Assembly: GCA_964531735.1 (NCBI GenBank)
Contig: CAZHGD010000061.1
Coordinates: forward strand, 1-38,872
Source of the DNA: CAZHGD01 sp964531735
GTDB lineage: Bacteria > Armatimonadota > UBA10988
Direction: 5' to 3'
DNA length: 38,872 nucleotides
Shown: positions 25,580 to 33,932 of the stretch, one piece after another
How positions within the stretch are numbered: position 1 is the first letter of the stretch
Layout of the letters: each line of letters opens with the position of its first letter
Translations under genes and position numbers: made by a program
The notes under the pieces: generated by a model
Seen by the model: the letters and a program-made list of their open reading frames with translations, nothing else
Databases searched by the model: none
What the model was told of the DNA's origin: nothing

Positions 25580-27025
25580 ATGCCGCTGCCACTGGTGCTC
25601 ATCGCCGACGACGACCTGACCAGCCGCGCGCTGCTCAGCCACCGGGTCGAGAAAGACGGCTACCGCGTGCGCTGTGTGTCCGACGGCGCCGAAGCGCTGG
25701 AGGCCATCGATCAGGAGTTGCCCGACCTGGTCCTGCTCGACGTGATGATGCCACGGTTGAACGGCTTCGAGGTCTGCCGCCGCTTGCGCGAACAGGTCAA
25801 CACGCGCGCCATACCCATCATCCTGGTCACCGCCCTGTCCGACCGCGAGAGCCGACTGGCCGGGCTCGACGCGGGCGCCGATGACTTCCTGACCAAGCCG
25901 GTCGACGGACCCGAACTGACGGCTCGCGTGCGCTCACTGCTCCGTCTGCGCCACTACCAGTCGCTGGCGGCCCAGCGCGAACTGCTCGACGCCGCGCTAC
26001 GCGATCTGGCCGCCGGCGTCATCGTCACCGAATCCGACGGCACCATCGTCGCGGCCAACCGGCGCGCGCGGCACCTGCTCAACCTGCGTGAGGACACCGC
26101 CATCGGCTCGAACCTGCACCGGCACCTGGCGCAGTTCGAGGTCTTCCCGAGCCTGGGCAAGGTGCTGGCCGAGCGGCGCGACGTGGCGGCGTTCGATATC
26201 TGCCGGTGCGGCGAGCCGCTGCTGGTCATCGAGGCCCGGCTGACGCGCGTCATGCGCAGTGAAGGCGTCGATGCCTACCACGCCCTGGCACTTCGCGACG
26301 TGACCGCCGAGCGCGCCGCCACGGCCTTCCGCAACGACTTCCTGGCCCTGATCAGCCACAAGATCCGCACGCCGCTGACGATTCTGAAAGGGCTGCTGGA
26401 GCTGACCGACGACCCGCGCGGCGTGGGCCTGGCCGCCGAACTGCTGACCGAACTCATGCCGGAGGTGCAGGGCAAGCTGGACGAGTTGACGAGCATCGTC
26501 GACCGGCTGCTGCACCAGCCGACGGCCTCCACCCTCGGTGACGCGGCGGAGTCTCGCTGGACCCAGGTCTCGGCAGCCGCCGAGCGCGCGGCCGACGAGG
26601 TCCGGCGCCGGCAGCCCGAACGGCAACTGACCGTCAACCTGACCGACGACGGACCGGCGCCGATGGCGGCGGCCGACCTGAGCATCGTCCTGCGCGAGCT
26701 GTTCGAGAATGCGGCGAAGTTCGGCGGCGACCGGGTCGAAGTGAAGGTCGGCGAGGCCAATGGCCTGATCGTGCTGGACATCAGCGACAACGCTCACGGC
26801 ATTCCGCACGAGCACTTCGAGGCCGTCTTCGACGAGTGCTTCCAGATCGACCCCGACTTCACCGGCCAAATCCGCGGCTTCGGCATGGGCCTGGCCATCG
26901 TGCGCCGCGTGGTTCGGGCCTATGGTGGCGATATCGACGTGGCCGAATCGGCGCCCGGTAGCGGCACCACCTTCCGCATCCACCTGCCGGCGCCGACCGA
27001 CGAGGTCAGCCCGCCGGCCGACTAA
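25580..27025 (+). CDS. Hybrid response regulator / sensor histidine kinase (REC-PAS-HisKA-HATPase)
   Basis: The 481-residue cytoplasmic protein has a receiver domain at about 5-125 with phosphoacceptor Asp54 (LVLLDVMMP), a PAS-like region at about 145-240, HisKA with His260 (LISHKIRTPLT) and HATPase at about 340-475. The N box is ELFENAAKFGG (Asn377), and the G2 box is RGFGMGLAIVRRVV. The G1 box reads DNAHGI, where glycines are usual at the Ala and His positions, so ATP binding may be altered. There is no membrane segment. With the receiver at the N-terminus, it probably takes a signal from another kinase. AAAGGA precedes ATG 25580 by six bases. No partner regulator is in the window. Confidence 0.85.
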   Translation: MPLPLVLIADDDLTSRALLSHRVEKDGYRVRCVSDGAEALEAIDQELPDLVLLDVMMPRLNGFEVCRRLREQVNTRAIPIILVTALSDRESRLAGLDAGADDFLTKPVDGPELTARVRSLLRLRHYQSLAAQRELLDAALRDLAAGVIVTESDGTIVAANRRARHLLNLREDTAIGSNLHRHLAQFEVFPSLGKVLAERRDVAAFDICRCGEPLLVIEARLTRVMRSEGVDAYHALALRDVTAERAATAFRNDFLALISHKIRTPLTILKGLLELTDDPRGVGLAAELLTELMPEVQGKLDELTSIVDRLLHQPTASTLGDAAESRWTQVSAAAERAADEVRRRQPERQLTVNLTDDGPAPMAAADLSIVLRELFENAAKFGGDRVEVKVGEANGLIVLDISDNAHGIPHEHFEAVFDECFQIDPDFTGQIRGFGMGLAIVRRVVRAYGGDIDVAESAPGSGTTFRIHLPAPTDEVSPPAD

Positions 27026-27037
27026 GCAGCCGGCCGG
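27014..27037. terminator. Hairpin over the kinase stop codon
   Basis: CCGGCCG (27014-27020) pairs with CGGCCGG (27031-27037) around a 10-base loop that contains the TAA stop. It has no T-run. Confidence 0.35.
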
Positions 27038-27053
27038 TGACGTTGTCCCGTAG

Positions 27054-27073
27054 GGGCGACCCTTGGGTCGCCC
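27054..27073. repeat. Perfect GGGCGACCC/GGGTCGCCC palindrome
   Basis: GGGCGACCC-TT-GGGTCGCCC, preceded by GTAG, is a 9-bp stem with a two-base loop. This string resembles a dispersed intergenic repeat that I recall from several bacterial phyla. It lies between convergent genes and may end transcription from both sides. Confidence 0.55.
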
Positions 27074-27109
27074 GGCTGTGGGCCACCTGGCGCCTACCGG
27101 GCAGCGACC

Positions 27110-27131
27110 GGGCGGGCACCAGGCCCCGCCC
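27110..27131. terminator. Third hairpin between convergent genes
   Basis: GGGCGGG (27110-27116) and CCCGCCC (27125-27131) flank an 8-base loop, 40 bases beyond the GH51 stop on that gene's strand. There is no T-tract on either side. With the two preceding hairpins, it fills the 145-base gap. Confidence 0.35.
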
Positions 27132-27170
27132 CGACCGGACAGGATCGCAGAGCGGCTGCTTAGCGCCGGG

Positions 27171-29537
27171 TCACTGCGCCGGCAGGTGCAGGATGGTCAG
27201 CGAGTGCGGCGGCAAGGCCGGGCGCAGCCGCGGCCCCGGTACCATGATGGCCTGCTCCACCGGCGCCACGCGCAGTGGCTGGGCCAGCGAGTTCTCGTCC
27301 TCGGGCGACAGGCCGGTCAGGCAGATGGAGCGCCCGCGCGCCGCCGGGCGAAAACCGTTCAGGCGCACCACCGTGTCCTGCCAGGCACCCGCGAGGTTGA
27401 CCATCTTCACCACGAGGCTGCCGTCGGTCAGACGGCCCGCGGTGGCCACGAACGGGGCCGGCGCGCGATCGTCCGCCTCCTGAATCAGGCGGCCGTCCAG
27501 GAAGCAGCGGATGTGCGCGCCTTGCAGCTCGATGCGGATGTCGTACCACCGCCCGGTCTCGATGCGCCCGTCCACGCGCGTGCCCAGGTCGTACTTGTGG
27601 CCGGCGCTGCGCTCGATGCCGTGCCAACGGTTGCCCCAGCCACCGAGGTTCCACCACACCCAGTCGTCGTGACCGCGCACGTGGAACATGATCAGGAAGC
27701 CCTCGTTGCCCGACAGCTTGCGCGCCTTCAGCGAGAGCGTGTAGTCGCTCCAGTCGCGGTCACCACTCGTCGCTTGCAGGTCGGTGTCCAGGCTCATTTG
27801 GCGCAAGGCCCCGCCGGCGCAGCTCCACTGCCCGCGCCGCATGGTCCAACCGGTGGTGCCGCGCTCGAACGCGCTGCGGTATAGGGTGCGGTCACCGGCG
27901 GTGACCGTCACGTCCTTGAACTCGGCCTGCGTCTGCCAGGTGGCCAGGCCAATCGCGCCGCGCGGGCCGGCCGGCGCCACACCGGTCTGGGCCCGTGTGG
28001 GCAAGACCACCGCGGGCCGTTCGGCGCTGAACAGCTTCTGCACGTGGTACGAGGGCGTGCCGTAGCACCCCGCGGAGTCGAACACGATGGCGTCGGGATT
28101 CCAGGTGCGCTGGTGCTGGTGTACGAACAGCGGCGCGTAGGACGCCATGACCACCAGGTCGCTGTTGCGCTCCAGCCCGCACATGAAGGCCGCTTCGCCC
28201 AACGCCGCGCGCAGGTTGCCAGTGCCGCATTCGCTGGTCACGGCGTACTCGCCCACGTAGACCTGCGGCCCGTCGCGACGCACCTGGTCGTAGCGGTTGG
28301 CCTGCCCGGCGAACCACGCCGGCGACGAGTAGTAGTGCTCGTCGACGATGTCCATCGGCCGGCTCTTCACCGGTACGTTGGCAATCAGCGTCAGTTGCGG
28401 GTAGCGCGCCTTGATGGCGTCCCAGAAACGCGCGTAGCGCTCTTCGTAGGCCGGGCCGGAGTTCTCGTTGCCGATCTCCAGCAGTCGCAACCCGAACGGT
28501 GCCGGATGCCCGGCCGCCGCGCGCAGCGCGCCCCAGCGACTGGTCACCGGACCGTTAGCGTACTCGATGGCGTCCAGGGCATCATCGACCCACGGCTGGA
28601 GCTGATCCAGCGGCACCACATCCTCGTGCGCCATGCCGCAGTTGATGACGAACAGCGGCTCGGCGCCGAGGTCCTCGCACATCTGCAGGTACTCGTGGTA
28701 ACCGAGGCCGTCGGTGGACCGGTAGCCCCACAGATTGCGGTGGCCCGGGCGGGTGCTGACGTCGCCGATACTGAGCTTCCACCGCGCCGCGTTGGCCAGC
28801 TTGTCACCTTCCACAAAGCAGCCACCGGGGAACCGCACGAAAGCCGGCCGCAGGTCCGCCACCAGACGCGCCAGGTCGGGCCGCAGACCGTTCGGCCGCC
28901 CCTTCCAGGTCGGCGGCATAAGCGAGGTGGCCGCGAGTTGCACACTGCCCGGCGCGGTCAGCGAGACCACCAGCCGAGCGGCCGGGTCGGATTCGCCGGC
29001 CACCAGCGCCACGGCGCTGTGCGACCAGCGGTCACCCGCGTCCGCGATGCTGGCAGCGGCCAGGTCGCGGCCGGTCGCCGTCTGCAGCGCCACCTGCAAC
29101 CGCACCGGCAGCGGCCCGCGCTTCAGCGTCCAGCAGCCGAAGGTGTAGACCTGGCCGGCGCGCACGGGAAGGCCCCAGTAGCCGCTGTTGGCCACGCCCA
29201 GCCGGCCGCCGGGCTCGACGCGGCGCAGATCCAGGCGCAGTGAGCGCGGCTGCTGCGCGTTCAGCGGTTGGTCGTCGGTCAGCGCGACCTGCCCCTCGGC
29301 GCGGATGGACACGGTGTCCCAGCCGACCGGCGCCGCGGCGTCGAGGAAGGCGCGGTTGCGCAGCAACTCGGCGTACAGGCCACCATCACCGGCGTGGTTG
29401 ACCTCTTCGAAGAAGACGCCATACAACCGCGAGCTGACGCGTTGCCCGGGCTTGGTGGTGTCCACCTCGACCACGGCGTCCTGAGCCCACCCGGCAGCCA
29501 GCCAGGCCGCCAGCAGCAACAAAGTGCGGTGACCCAT
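27171..29537 (-). CDS. Secreted GH51 alpha-L-arabinofuranosidase with LamG-like insert
   Basis: The 788-residue protein has a signal peptide (1-19, ending AGWAQ). YGVFFEEVNHAGDGGLYAELL near 40-60 is the GH51 hallmark. The acid/base is Glu358 in EIGNENSG, and the nucleophile is Glu430 in VYVGEYAV. A CBM4/9-like domain (about 85-205) precedes the barrel. A LamG/DUF1080-like domain (about 540-700, GHDDWVWWNLGGWGN) is inserted before the final beta domain. The enzyme releases L-arabinose from arabinans or arabinoxylan side chains. ATG 29537 is preferred to the ATG nine bases earlier because GGAGG then has normal spacing. Confidence 0.85.
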   Translation of the reverse strand: MGHRTLLLLAAWLAAGWAQDAVVEVDTTKPGQRVSSRLYGVFFEEVNHAGDGGLYAELLRNRAFLDAAAPVGWDTVSIRAEGQVALTDDQPLNAQQPRSLRLDLRRVEPGGRLGVANSGYWGLPVRAGQVYTFGCWTLKRGPLPVRLQVALQTATGRDLAAASIADAGDRWSHSAVALVAGESDPAARLVVSLTAPGSVQLAATSLMPPTWKGRPNGLRPDLARLVADLRPAFVRFPGGCFVEGDKLANAARWKLSIGDVSTRPGHRNLWGYRSTDGLGYHEYLQMCEDLGAEPLFVINCGMAHEDVVPLDQLQPWVDDALDAIEYANGPVTSRWGALRAAAGHPAPFGLRLLEIGNENSGPAYEERYARFWDAIKARYPQLTLIANVPVKSRPMDIVDEHYYSSPAWFAGQANRYDQVRRDGPQVYVGEYAVTSECGTGNLRAALGEAAFMCGLERNSDLVVMASYAPLFVHQHQRTWNPDAIVFDSAGCYGTPSYHVQKLFSAERPAVVLPTRAQTGVAPAGPRGAIGLATWQTQAEFKDVTVTAGDRTLYRSAFERGTTGWTMRRGQWSCAGGALRQMSLDTDLQATSGDRDWSDYTLSLKARKLSGNEGFLIMFHVRGHDDWVWWNLGGWGNRWHGIERSAGHKYDLGTRVDGRIETGRWYDIRIELQGAHIRCFLDGRLIQEADDRAPAPFVATAGRLTDGSLVVKMVNLAGAWQDTVVRLNGFRPAARGRSICLTGLSPEDENSLAQPLRVAPVEQAIMVPGPRLRPALPPHSLTILHLPAQ

Positions 29538-29542
29538 GGTTC

Positions 29543-29776
29543 TCATCCTCCACTCGGTTGGGGCCGGTCGGTCCAGCGGCGCACGGTCGGACTCGTGCCC
29601 TGGCACGGACCACCACCGGCGGCGGCGTTGTCGAACGAGTCGGAGTGCCGCCGTCGCACTCCGCGGAGCGTGTCGCCATGAGCCAAGTCGGCGCCGGTGA
29701 GGTTACCGTGCCGGACCGGTGCCCGGTCGGTCCCGGTGAACTTCATCGCGGTCACGATGCGCTCGCGTGCGGTCAT
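29543..29776 (-). pseudogene. N-terminal remnant of a uroporphyrinogen decarboxylase-like gene, or leader ORF of GH51
   Basis: A 77-codon minus-strand frame opens with TARERIVTAMKFTGTDRAPV, the typical beginning of URO-D-like (COG0407) proteins, whose full length is near 340 residues. Similarity appears to last about 50 residues (to RRHSDSFDN), and the rest is low-complexity with a stop at 29543. The stop lies within the GGAGGATGA that serves as SD for the GH51 gene, whose ATG is five bases further on. So it is either a decayed 5' end or a coupled leader peptide. No URO-D body is found anywhere in the window. Confidence 0.45.
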
Positions 29777-29821
29777 GCCGTCAGCCCCGCATTGCTGCCG
29801 GCGGCAGTTGGCCGCCGCCGC

Positions 29822-30787
29822 GTGCGCTCCTGCCCGCGCGGGTGGCTCCTCTGCCTATTGGGCCTCAGCCTGGCCCGCGGCGTGGCCGCACCGTCGCTGG
29901 CCGTCGCGTCCGACGGCCGCATTCGCCGCGCCACCTGGACCGCTGACGGTCCGCAACCGGCGGCCGATCTGCCGGGCGAGGGCGTCACCGCCGTGGTCTG
30001 GCTGCGCGTGGATGGCCAGCCGCACCTGCTCGGCGCGCAGGGCGAGGTCCTGCTCGATCTCGCGCCGCTCCCGCCGGTTGGCCAGCGGCTGCCGCAGCCG
30101 ATTCGGCAACTGCTGCCGACGCCTGACGGCGAGCAACTCCTGGTCCTGGTCGGACGCGGCGCCGGCACCGTGCCGGAAGAGGGAGCGGTGTACCGTCTGA
30201 CGCGCCCGGGCGCCACGCCACAGCGTATCGAGGCCGTACGCCCCACCTGGCGCCCCTGGCGCCTCGGCTGGGCGCGGGCGGGCGGCGGTTGGCGCCTGGT
30301 GGTGGCGACCCACAAGGAGACTCGCTATTGGCGGGTGCCGCACCACTGCCTGTTCGTGTTCGACTGGCAGGACGGCCAGGCTGTGCCCTGGTGGCTCGGC
30401 AGCCGGCTGTCGCGACCGTACCGCGATGCCGTACACGGCCCGCTGCGCGAGGCGCCCGATGACCGCCTGGTGGCGCTGGAGACCACCGCCGAGCGGCAGA
30501 CCGTGGTCATGGTCTACCACCCGATGGGCTTCGGCTATCAGGGCGAATGGGAGAGCGCGGCGGTGCCCGGCGCGGAGCGGCTGCTGCGGCTGGGCGCGGC
30601 GGTGGTGGTCTGGGGCCGCCGCGACGGCAGCCCCTGGTGGGCGCGACTGCACGCTGCGGGCGAGGGCTACCGGCTGGTCGACCTGCCGGAGCCGCCACCG
30701 GTGCCCGACGCGGTGGTGTCGGCGCCCGACGACCACTGGGCCGGCTACTGGCATGGCGCCTGGCACTCCGGACGGCTGGGCGAGTAG
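29822..30787 (+). CDS. Secreted beta-propeller-like protein of unknown function
   Basis: About 321 residues if it starts at GTG 29822, which gives a signal peptide (WLLCLLGLSLARGVAAP). TTG 29792 and ATG 29678 are in-frame alternatives, but the latter overlaps the URO-D-like remnant on the other strand. The body consists of repeated strands with turns such as VWLRVDGQPHLLGAQGEVL and LLPTPDGEQLLVLVGRG, suggesting a WD/YVTN-like propeller of five to seven blades, with no catalytic residues identified. Its stop is one base from the stop of the opposing DUF4838 gene. Confidence 0.55.
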   Translation: MRSCPRGWLLCLLGLSLARGVAAPSLAVASDGRIRRATWTADGPQPAADLPGEGVTAVVWLRVDGQPHLLGAQGEVLLDLAPLPPVGQRLPQPIRQLLPTPDGEQLLVLVGRGAGTVPEEGAVYRLTRPGATPQRIEAVRPTWRPWRLGWARAGGGWRLVVATHKETRYWRVPHHCLFVFDWQDGQAVPWWLGSRLSRPYRDAVHGPLREAPDDRLVALETTAERQTVVMVYHPMGFGYQGEWESAAVPGAERLLRLGAAVVVWGRRDGSPWWARLHAAGEGYRLVDLPEPPPVPDAVVSAPDDHWAGYWHGAWHSGRLGE

Positions 30788-30788
30788 G

Positions 30789-33743
30789 TCACTGGCCGTC
30801 GCTGGGCCGCAGTTCGACATCGTCGAACCAGACGCTGCCGACGCCACCCATCAGGTTGAGGTAGAGGGCGGCCTGCGGGCCACCGGGCCGGAAGTCGGGG
30901 CACTCCACCTGCTGCCACAGACCGTGCGTCGGCGGCACGCGCAGGCTGAAGTTGCCCGGACCATCGCCGCCCTCCGCCGAACGCAGCCAGATGGCCGCGT
31001 GGCCCTGGCAGTCACGGCTGGTCATCACCCAGGCGCGGAACCGGTAACGGCGGGCCGGATCGACCTTCAGGCCGGTCTGGTACCAGCGGGCCCAGACCGT
31101 GCCGGCGCGCGGCGACGGCTCCTTGTCGGCCGCCTTGACGCACTCGATGCGCCCACTGGCTCGGCCACCGTGGGTCACCTCGGCGTCGCGGCTGAAGCGG
31201 CAGTCGCCCGCCACCACATGCTGTTTCCAGGGGCTCGGCTCGGCCTCGAAGCCGCCGTCCAGGACGGCGTTGCCGGCCTCGGCCAGCGGCTCCGACTGCA
31301 CCAGCCAGACCGGCCGCCAGATGCCGCCCGCGCCGGAGTTGTCTTCGACGCGCACCGCCAACAGGTTCGGCCCGTCACGGCGCACGAAGCGGGTGATGTC
31401 GACCTCGAATGCCTCGGCCCAACTGTTCGGGTTCTGGGCAGCGTCGTAGACCCGCTCCAGGACCCGTTGCCCGTTGACCCAGATGACGCACGCCTCATCC
31501 ACGGCGCCGAAAACCAGTGAGACGCGCTCACCGGGCCGCGCCGCCTTGAGGCTGAAGCGCGTCCGGTACCAGGCCAGACCGTCGTAGTCGCGGCCGTGCT
31601 CGCGCGCCCACTGCTTGCCCACCTCCTGCTGCTCCCAGGCGCTGTTGATGCCGATGGCCGCCCAGTCACGGTCGTCGCAGGTCTCCATCTGCCAGGCCTG
31701 GCGTTCGCCCACACGCTCGGGGTCGAAGCGGAACTTCCACGGACCGGGCAGCGGCGCGCCCGGCTGCTTCAGGAAGTTGAGCAGCGACCGGTCCCAGGCG
31801 GGCGCCTCCAGATACCGCAGCAGTCCCGGGCCGATGACGCTCTCGCCTTCGAGCGTCAGGCGGTAGTCGTCCAACTGCTTCAGCGCCGTCTGGTAGTCGG
31901 GCAGGACGCCGGTCTTCAGGTACGCGCGGCGGGCGGTCTCCACCGCCAGGCACAACTCGGCGTGGCGCAGGCCCTGGGCCAGAAACGCCACGCGCCGTGC
32001 CGCCACGCCGTCGCCGATGGCCGCCTGGGTGGCCTGCGCCAGCAACGCCTGTCCCTTGGCCATCACCGTTGGCGTGAAGATGGCGCCGGCGACCAGGTAG
32101 TACCGCGCCCAACTGCCGCCCTCGGCACCCACCCCGCGAGCGGCGGCGGCGATGGTCTGGTCGGTCACCTGGTCCGACACCTGTTGCCAGTGCGCGAAGT
32201 AGGCGCGCACCGCCTCGGCCGCCGGACCGAACGCCGCGCAGTACTCGGTCATGAGCTGCGCGAAGCTCATCTCGGGGTGCTCGTGCAGGCGGGCCAAGGC
32301 GTAGAGGTTGGGCCCTTGCGTACCGAACATGCAGGTCAGCGAGTCGAAGTCGGTGGCGATCAGGCCGCGCTGCGCCGCGAAGCCGAAGTCGTCGGCCAGA
32401 TGGTGCGCGTAGAAGATGGGGAACGCGTGCCCGTCGAGCGTGTAGTTGGGCCGCAGATAGAGCCGCGCCCCGGTGTCGGCCCAGCCTTGCCACTGCTGCC
32501 GGAAGGCCTGGCGCTTGCTCGCGGTCCAGGGGTACATCAGCGCCGGCACGATGGCCACGATCACGTGGTCGTTGAGCCTGGTCCGGCGGGGCGGCTGGCA
32601 GTAGTTGGCGTAGGCGTAGGCGAGCACCGTGGCCTCCGGATCGGTACGGCGTGCCTCGGCCTGGGTGGCCAACCAGAACCGCGCGTAGCGGTCGGACACC
32701 GAGCCCAGCCAGCGCCACCAGTCCGGCTCGCCGGCGCCGAAGGCCGTGGTCGCCCGTTGCAGACCCTCGGCCGGGGTGAGGTCCGGGTGATCGCGAATGG
32801 TGCCGGGCACGTCCCAATCCAGGCACTGCTCGCAGGTGCACTTGCCGCAGGTGTCGTTCTCGGCGCAGTTGACCCACGGCCGGTCGGCGGTGCGGGTCCG
32901 CGCCCATTCGGCCGCGCGCTCGCGCGCCAGGGCTGGTTGTGAGACACACATCGCGATCAGCCGGCCCTCGCCACCGTAGTAGCTCGGGTCGGAACGCCGC
33001 GTGCCGTCGGGCAGGCGGTTGAAGTACTCGGGATGCGTCTGGTGGAAGCGCGCCCAGTAGTCCTCGAAACCGTGACCATACTCCAGGCTCGTGCCGCGGT
33101 TGAACCGGTGCCGGCGCAGCCACTGCATCTGCTGCTCGGCAAACCGGTCGCGCGCGGCGAGGCTGCTGAACCCGGCGGGCGTCAGCGACAGCCCGCCGAA
33201 CCGCACCCGGGTGTGCCGGAAGCGCGGGCTGACCTGCAGCTGGACGTCCGGGACCGCGATGGTCGCCTGGTGCGGCACCACCGTGCCCAGTTCGCCCGGC
33301 CACAGCCAACGCACACCGACGTAGCGCTCCAGCAGCTCGTAGACCGCGAACAGCGTACCGGCCGAGGTCGCGTCGGCCAGTGGCGCGCCGGGCGTGTCGC
33401 GGCCGCCGAGCACCAGCGTGCTACCGCCAGCGCGTACCACGGCGGTGCCGTGCGGCCAGCGATCCCACTCGGCAGCGGCCGACGCGCGGCACGGGCCCAG
33501 GTAGACGCGCGCCCGCTGGTCCGCGCGGTCGGCGGCTTCACTGACCACCGGCAAGGTGGCGCCGCTGGCCAGCTTGAGGTGCGCGACCAACTCCTGCGCG
33601 GCGTAGGTCACCACGCCGGTGGGCTGCTCGGGCAGCACCACCACCGCCACCGGCTGGCCCTCGCGGACCAGGGCCACCTCCGCGCCGCTCGCGTTGGCCC
33701 AGAGTAGGCCCAGCGCGAGCACGGTCATGGGTCGGACTGCCAT
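30789..33743 (-). CDS. Secreted DUF4838-domain protein with GH2-type and CBM-like modules
   Basis: The 984-residue protein has a signal peptide (ending ASGAEVA). Residues about 25-155 form an alpha-glucuronidase/GH20-type N-terminal alpha-beta domain (AAQELVAHLKLASG, GTLFAVYELLERYVGVRWLWPGE). The DUF4838 barrel-like domain (about 200-520) has the family's cysteine cluster, CAENDTCGKCTCEQC. A helical region and a GH2-type jelly roll (about 660-810, ACVIWVNGQRVLE) follow. A CBM4/9-like module ends GSVWFDDVEL. Such proteins occur in polysaccharide loci of several phyla, but no activity is established. ATG 33743 was chosen over GTG 33755 and ATG 33728 because GGTGAG lies at normal distance. Confidence 0.75.
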   Translation of the reverse strand: MAVRPMTVLALGLLWANASGAEVALVREGQPVAVVVLPEQPTGVVTYAAQELVAHLKLASGATLPVVSEAADRADQRARVYLGPCRASAAAEWDRWPHGTAVVRAGGSTLVLGGRDTPGAPLADATSAGTLFAVYELLERYVGVRWLWPGELGTVVPHQATIAVPDVQLQVSPRFRHTRVRFGGLSLTPAGFSSLAARDRFAEQQMQWLRRHRFNRGTSLEYGHGFEDYWARFHQTHPEYFNRLPDGTRRSDPSYYGGEGRLIAMCVSQPALARERAAEWARTRTADRPWVNCAENDTCGKCTCEQCLDWDVPGTIRDHPDLTPAEGLQRATTAFGAGEPDWWRWLGSVSDRYARFWLATQAEARRTDPEATVLAYAYANYCQPPRRTRLNDHVIVAIVPALMYPWTASKRQAFRQQWQGWADTGARLYLRPNYTLDGHAFPIFYAHHLADDFGFAAQRGLIATDFDSLTCMFGTQGPNLYALARLHEHPEMSFAQLMTEYCAAFGPAAEAVRAYFAHWQQVSDQVTDQTIAAAARGVGAEGGSWARYYLVAGAIFTPTVMAKGQALLAQATQAAIGDGVAARRVAFLAQGLRHAELCLAVETARRAYLKTGVLPDYQTALKQLDDYRLTLEGESVIGPGLLRYLEAPAWDRSLLNFLKQPGAPLPGPWKFRFDPERVGERQAWQMETCDDRDWAAIGINSAWEQQEVGKQWAREHGRDYDGLAWYRTRFSLKAARPGERVSLVFGAVDEACVIWVNGQRVLERVYDAAQNPNSWAEAFEVDITRFVRRDGPNLLAVRVEDNSGAGGIWRPVWLVQSEPLAEAGNAVLDGGFEAEPSPWKQHVVAGDCRFSRDAEVTHGGRASGRIECVKAADKEPSPRAGTVWARWYQTGLKVDPARRYRFRAWVMTSRDCQGHAAIWLRSAEGGDGPGNFSLRVPPTHGLWQQVECPDFRPGGPQAALYLNLMGGVGSVWFDDVELRPSDGQ

Positions 33744-33773
33744 GAGCCATCTCACCGCCCGTCGCGCCCTACT

Positions 33774-33800
33774 CTACCCGAAGGCTTCGGCCGTGGGTAG
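33774..33800. promoter_or_regulatory. Nested dyads in a divergent spacer
   Basis: CTACCC (33774-33779) and GGGTAG (33795-33800) flank the palindrome CCGAAG-G-CTTCGG (33778-33790). They sit 31 to 57 bases upstream of the DUF4838 start and could be an operator for both divergent genes. No clear -35/-10 pair is seen. Confidence 0.3.
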
Positions 33801-33882
33801 GCCCGCGTGGCCGGAACCAGCGTGCAGCGGTCGGCGTCCGACGGATACCCAGGCTGGTGCCGCGGGCGGTTCGGGTTGCCTG

Positions 33883-33901
33883 GGCACCGGGCTCCGGTGC
33901 C
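33883..33901 (+). promoter_or_regulatory. Hairpin in the leader of the CrtC-like gene
   Basis: GGCACCGG-GCT-CCGGTGCC is an 8-bp perfect stem 31 bases before ATG 33933. It does not include the SD (33922-33925). Its function is unknown. Confidence 0.3.
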
Positions 33902-33932
33902 AGCGGCCTGGTGGGTGTCACGGAGAAGTCGC

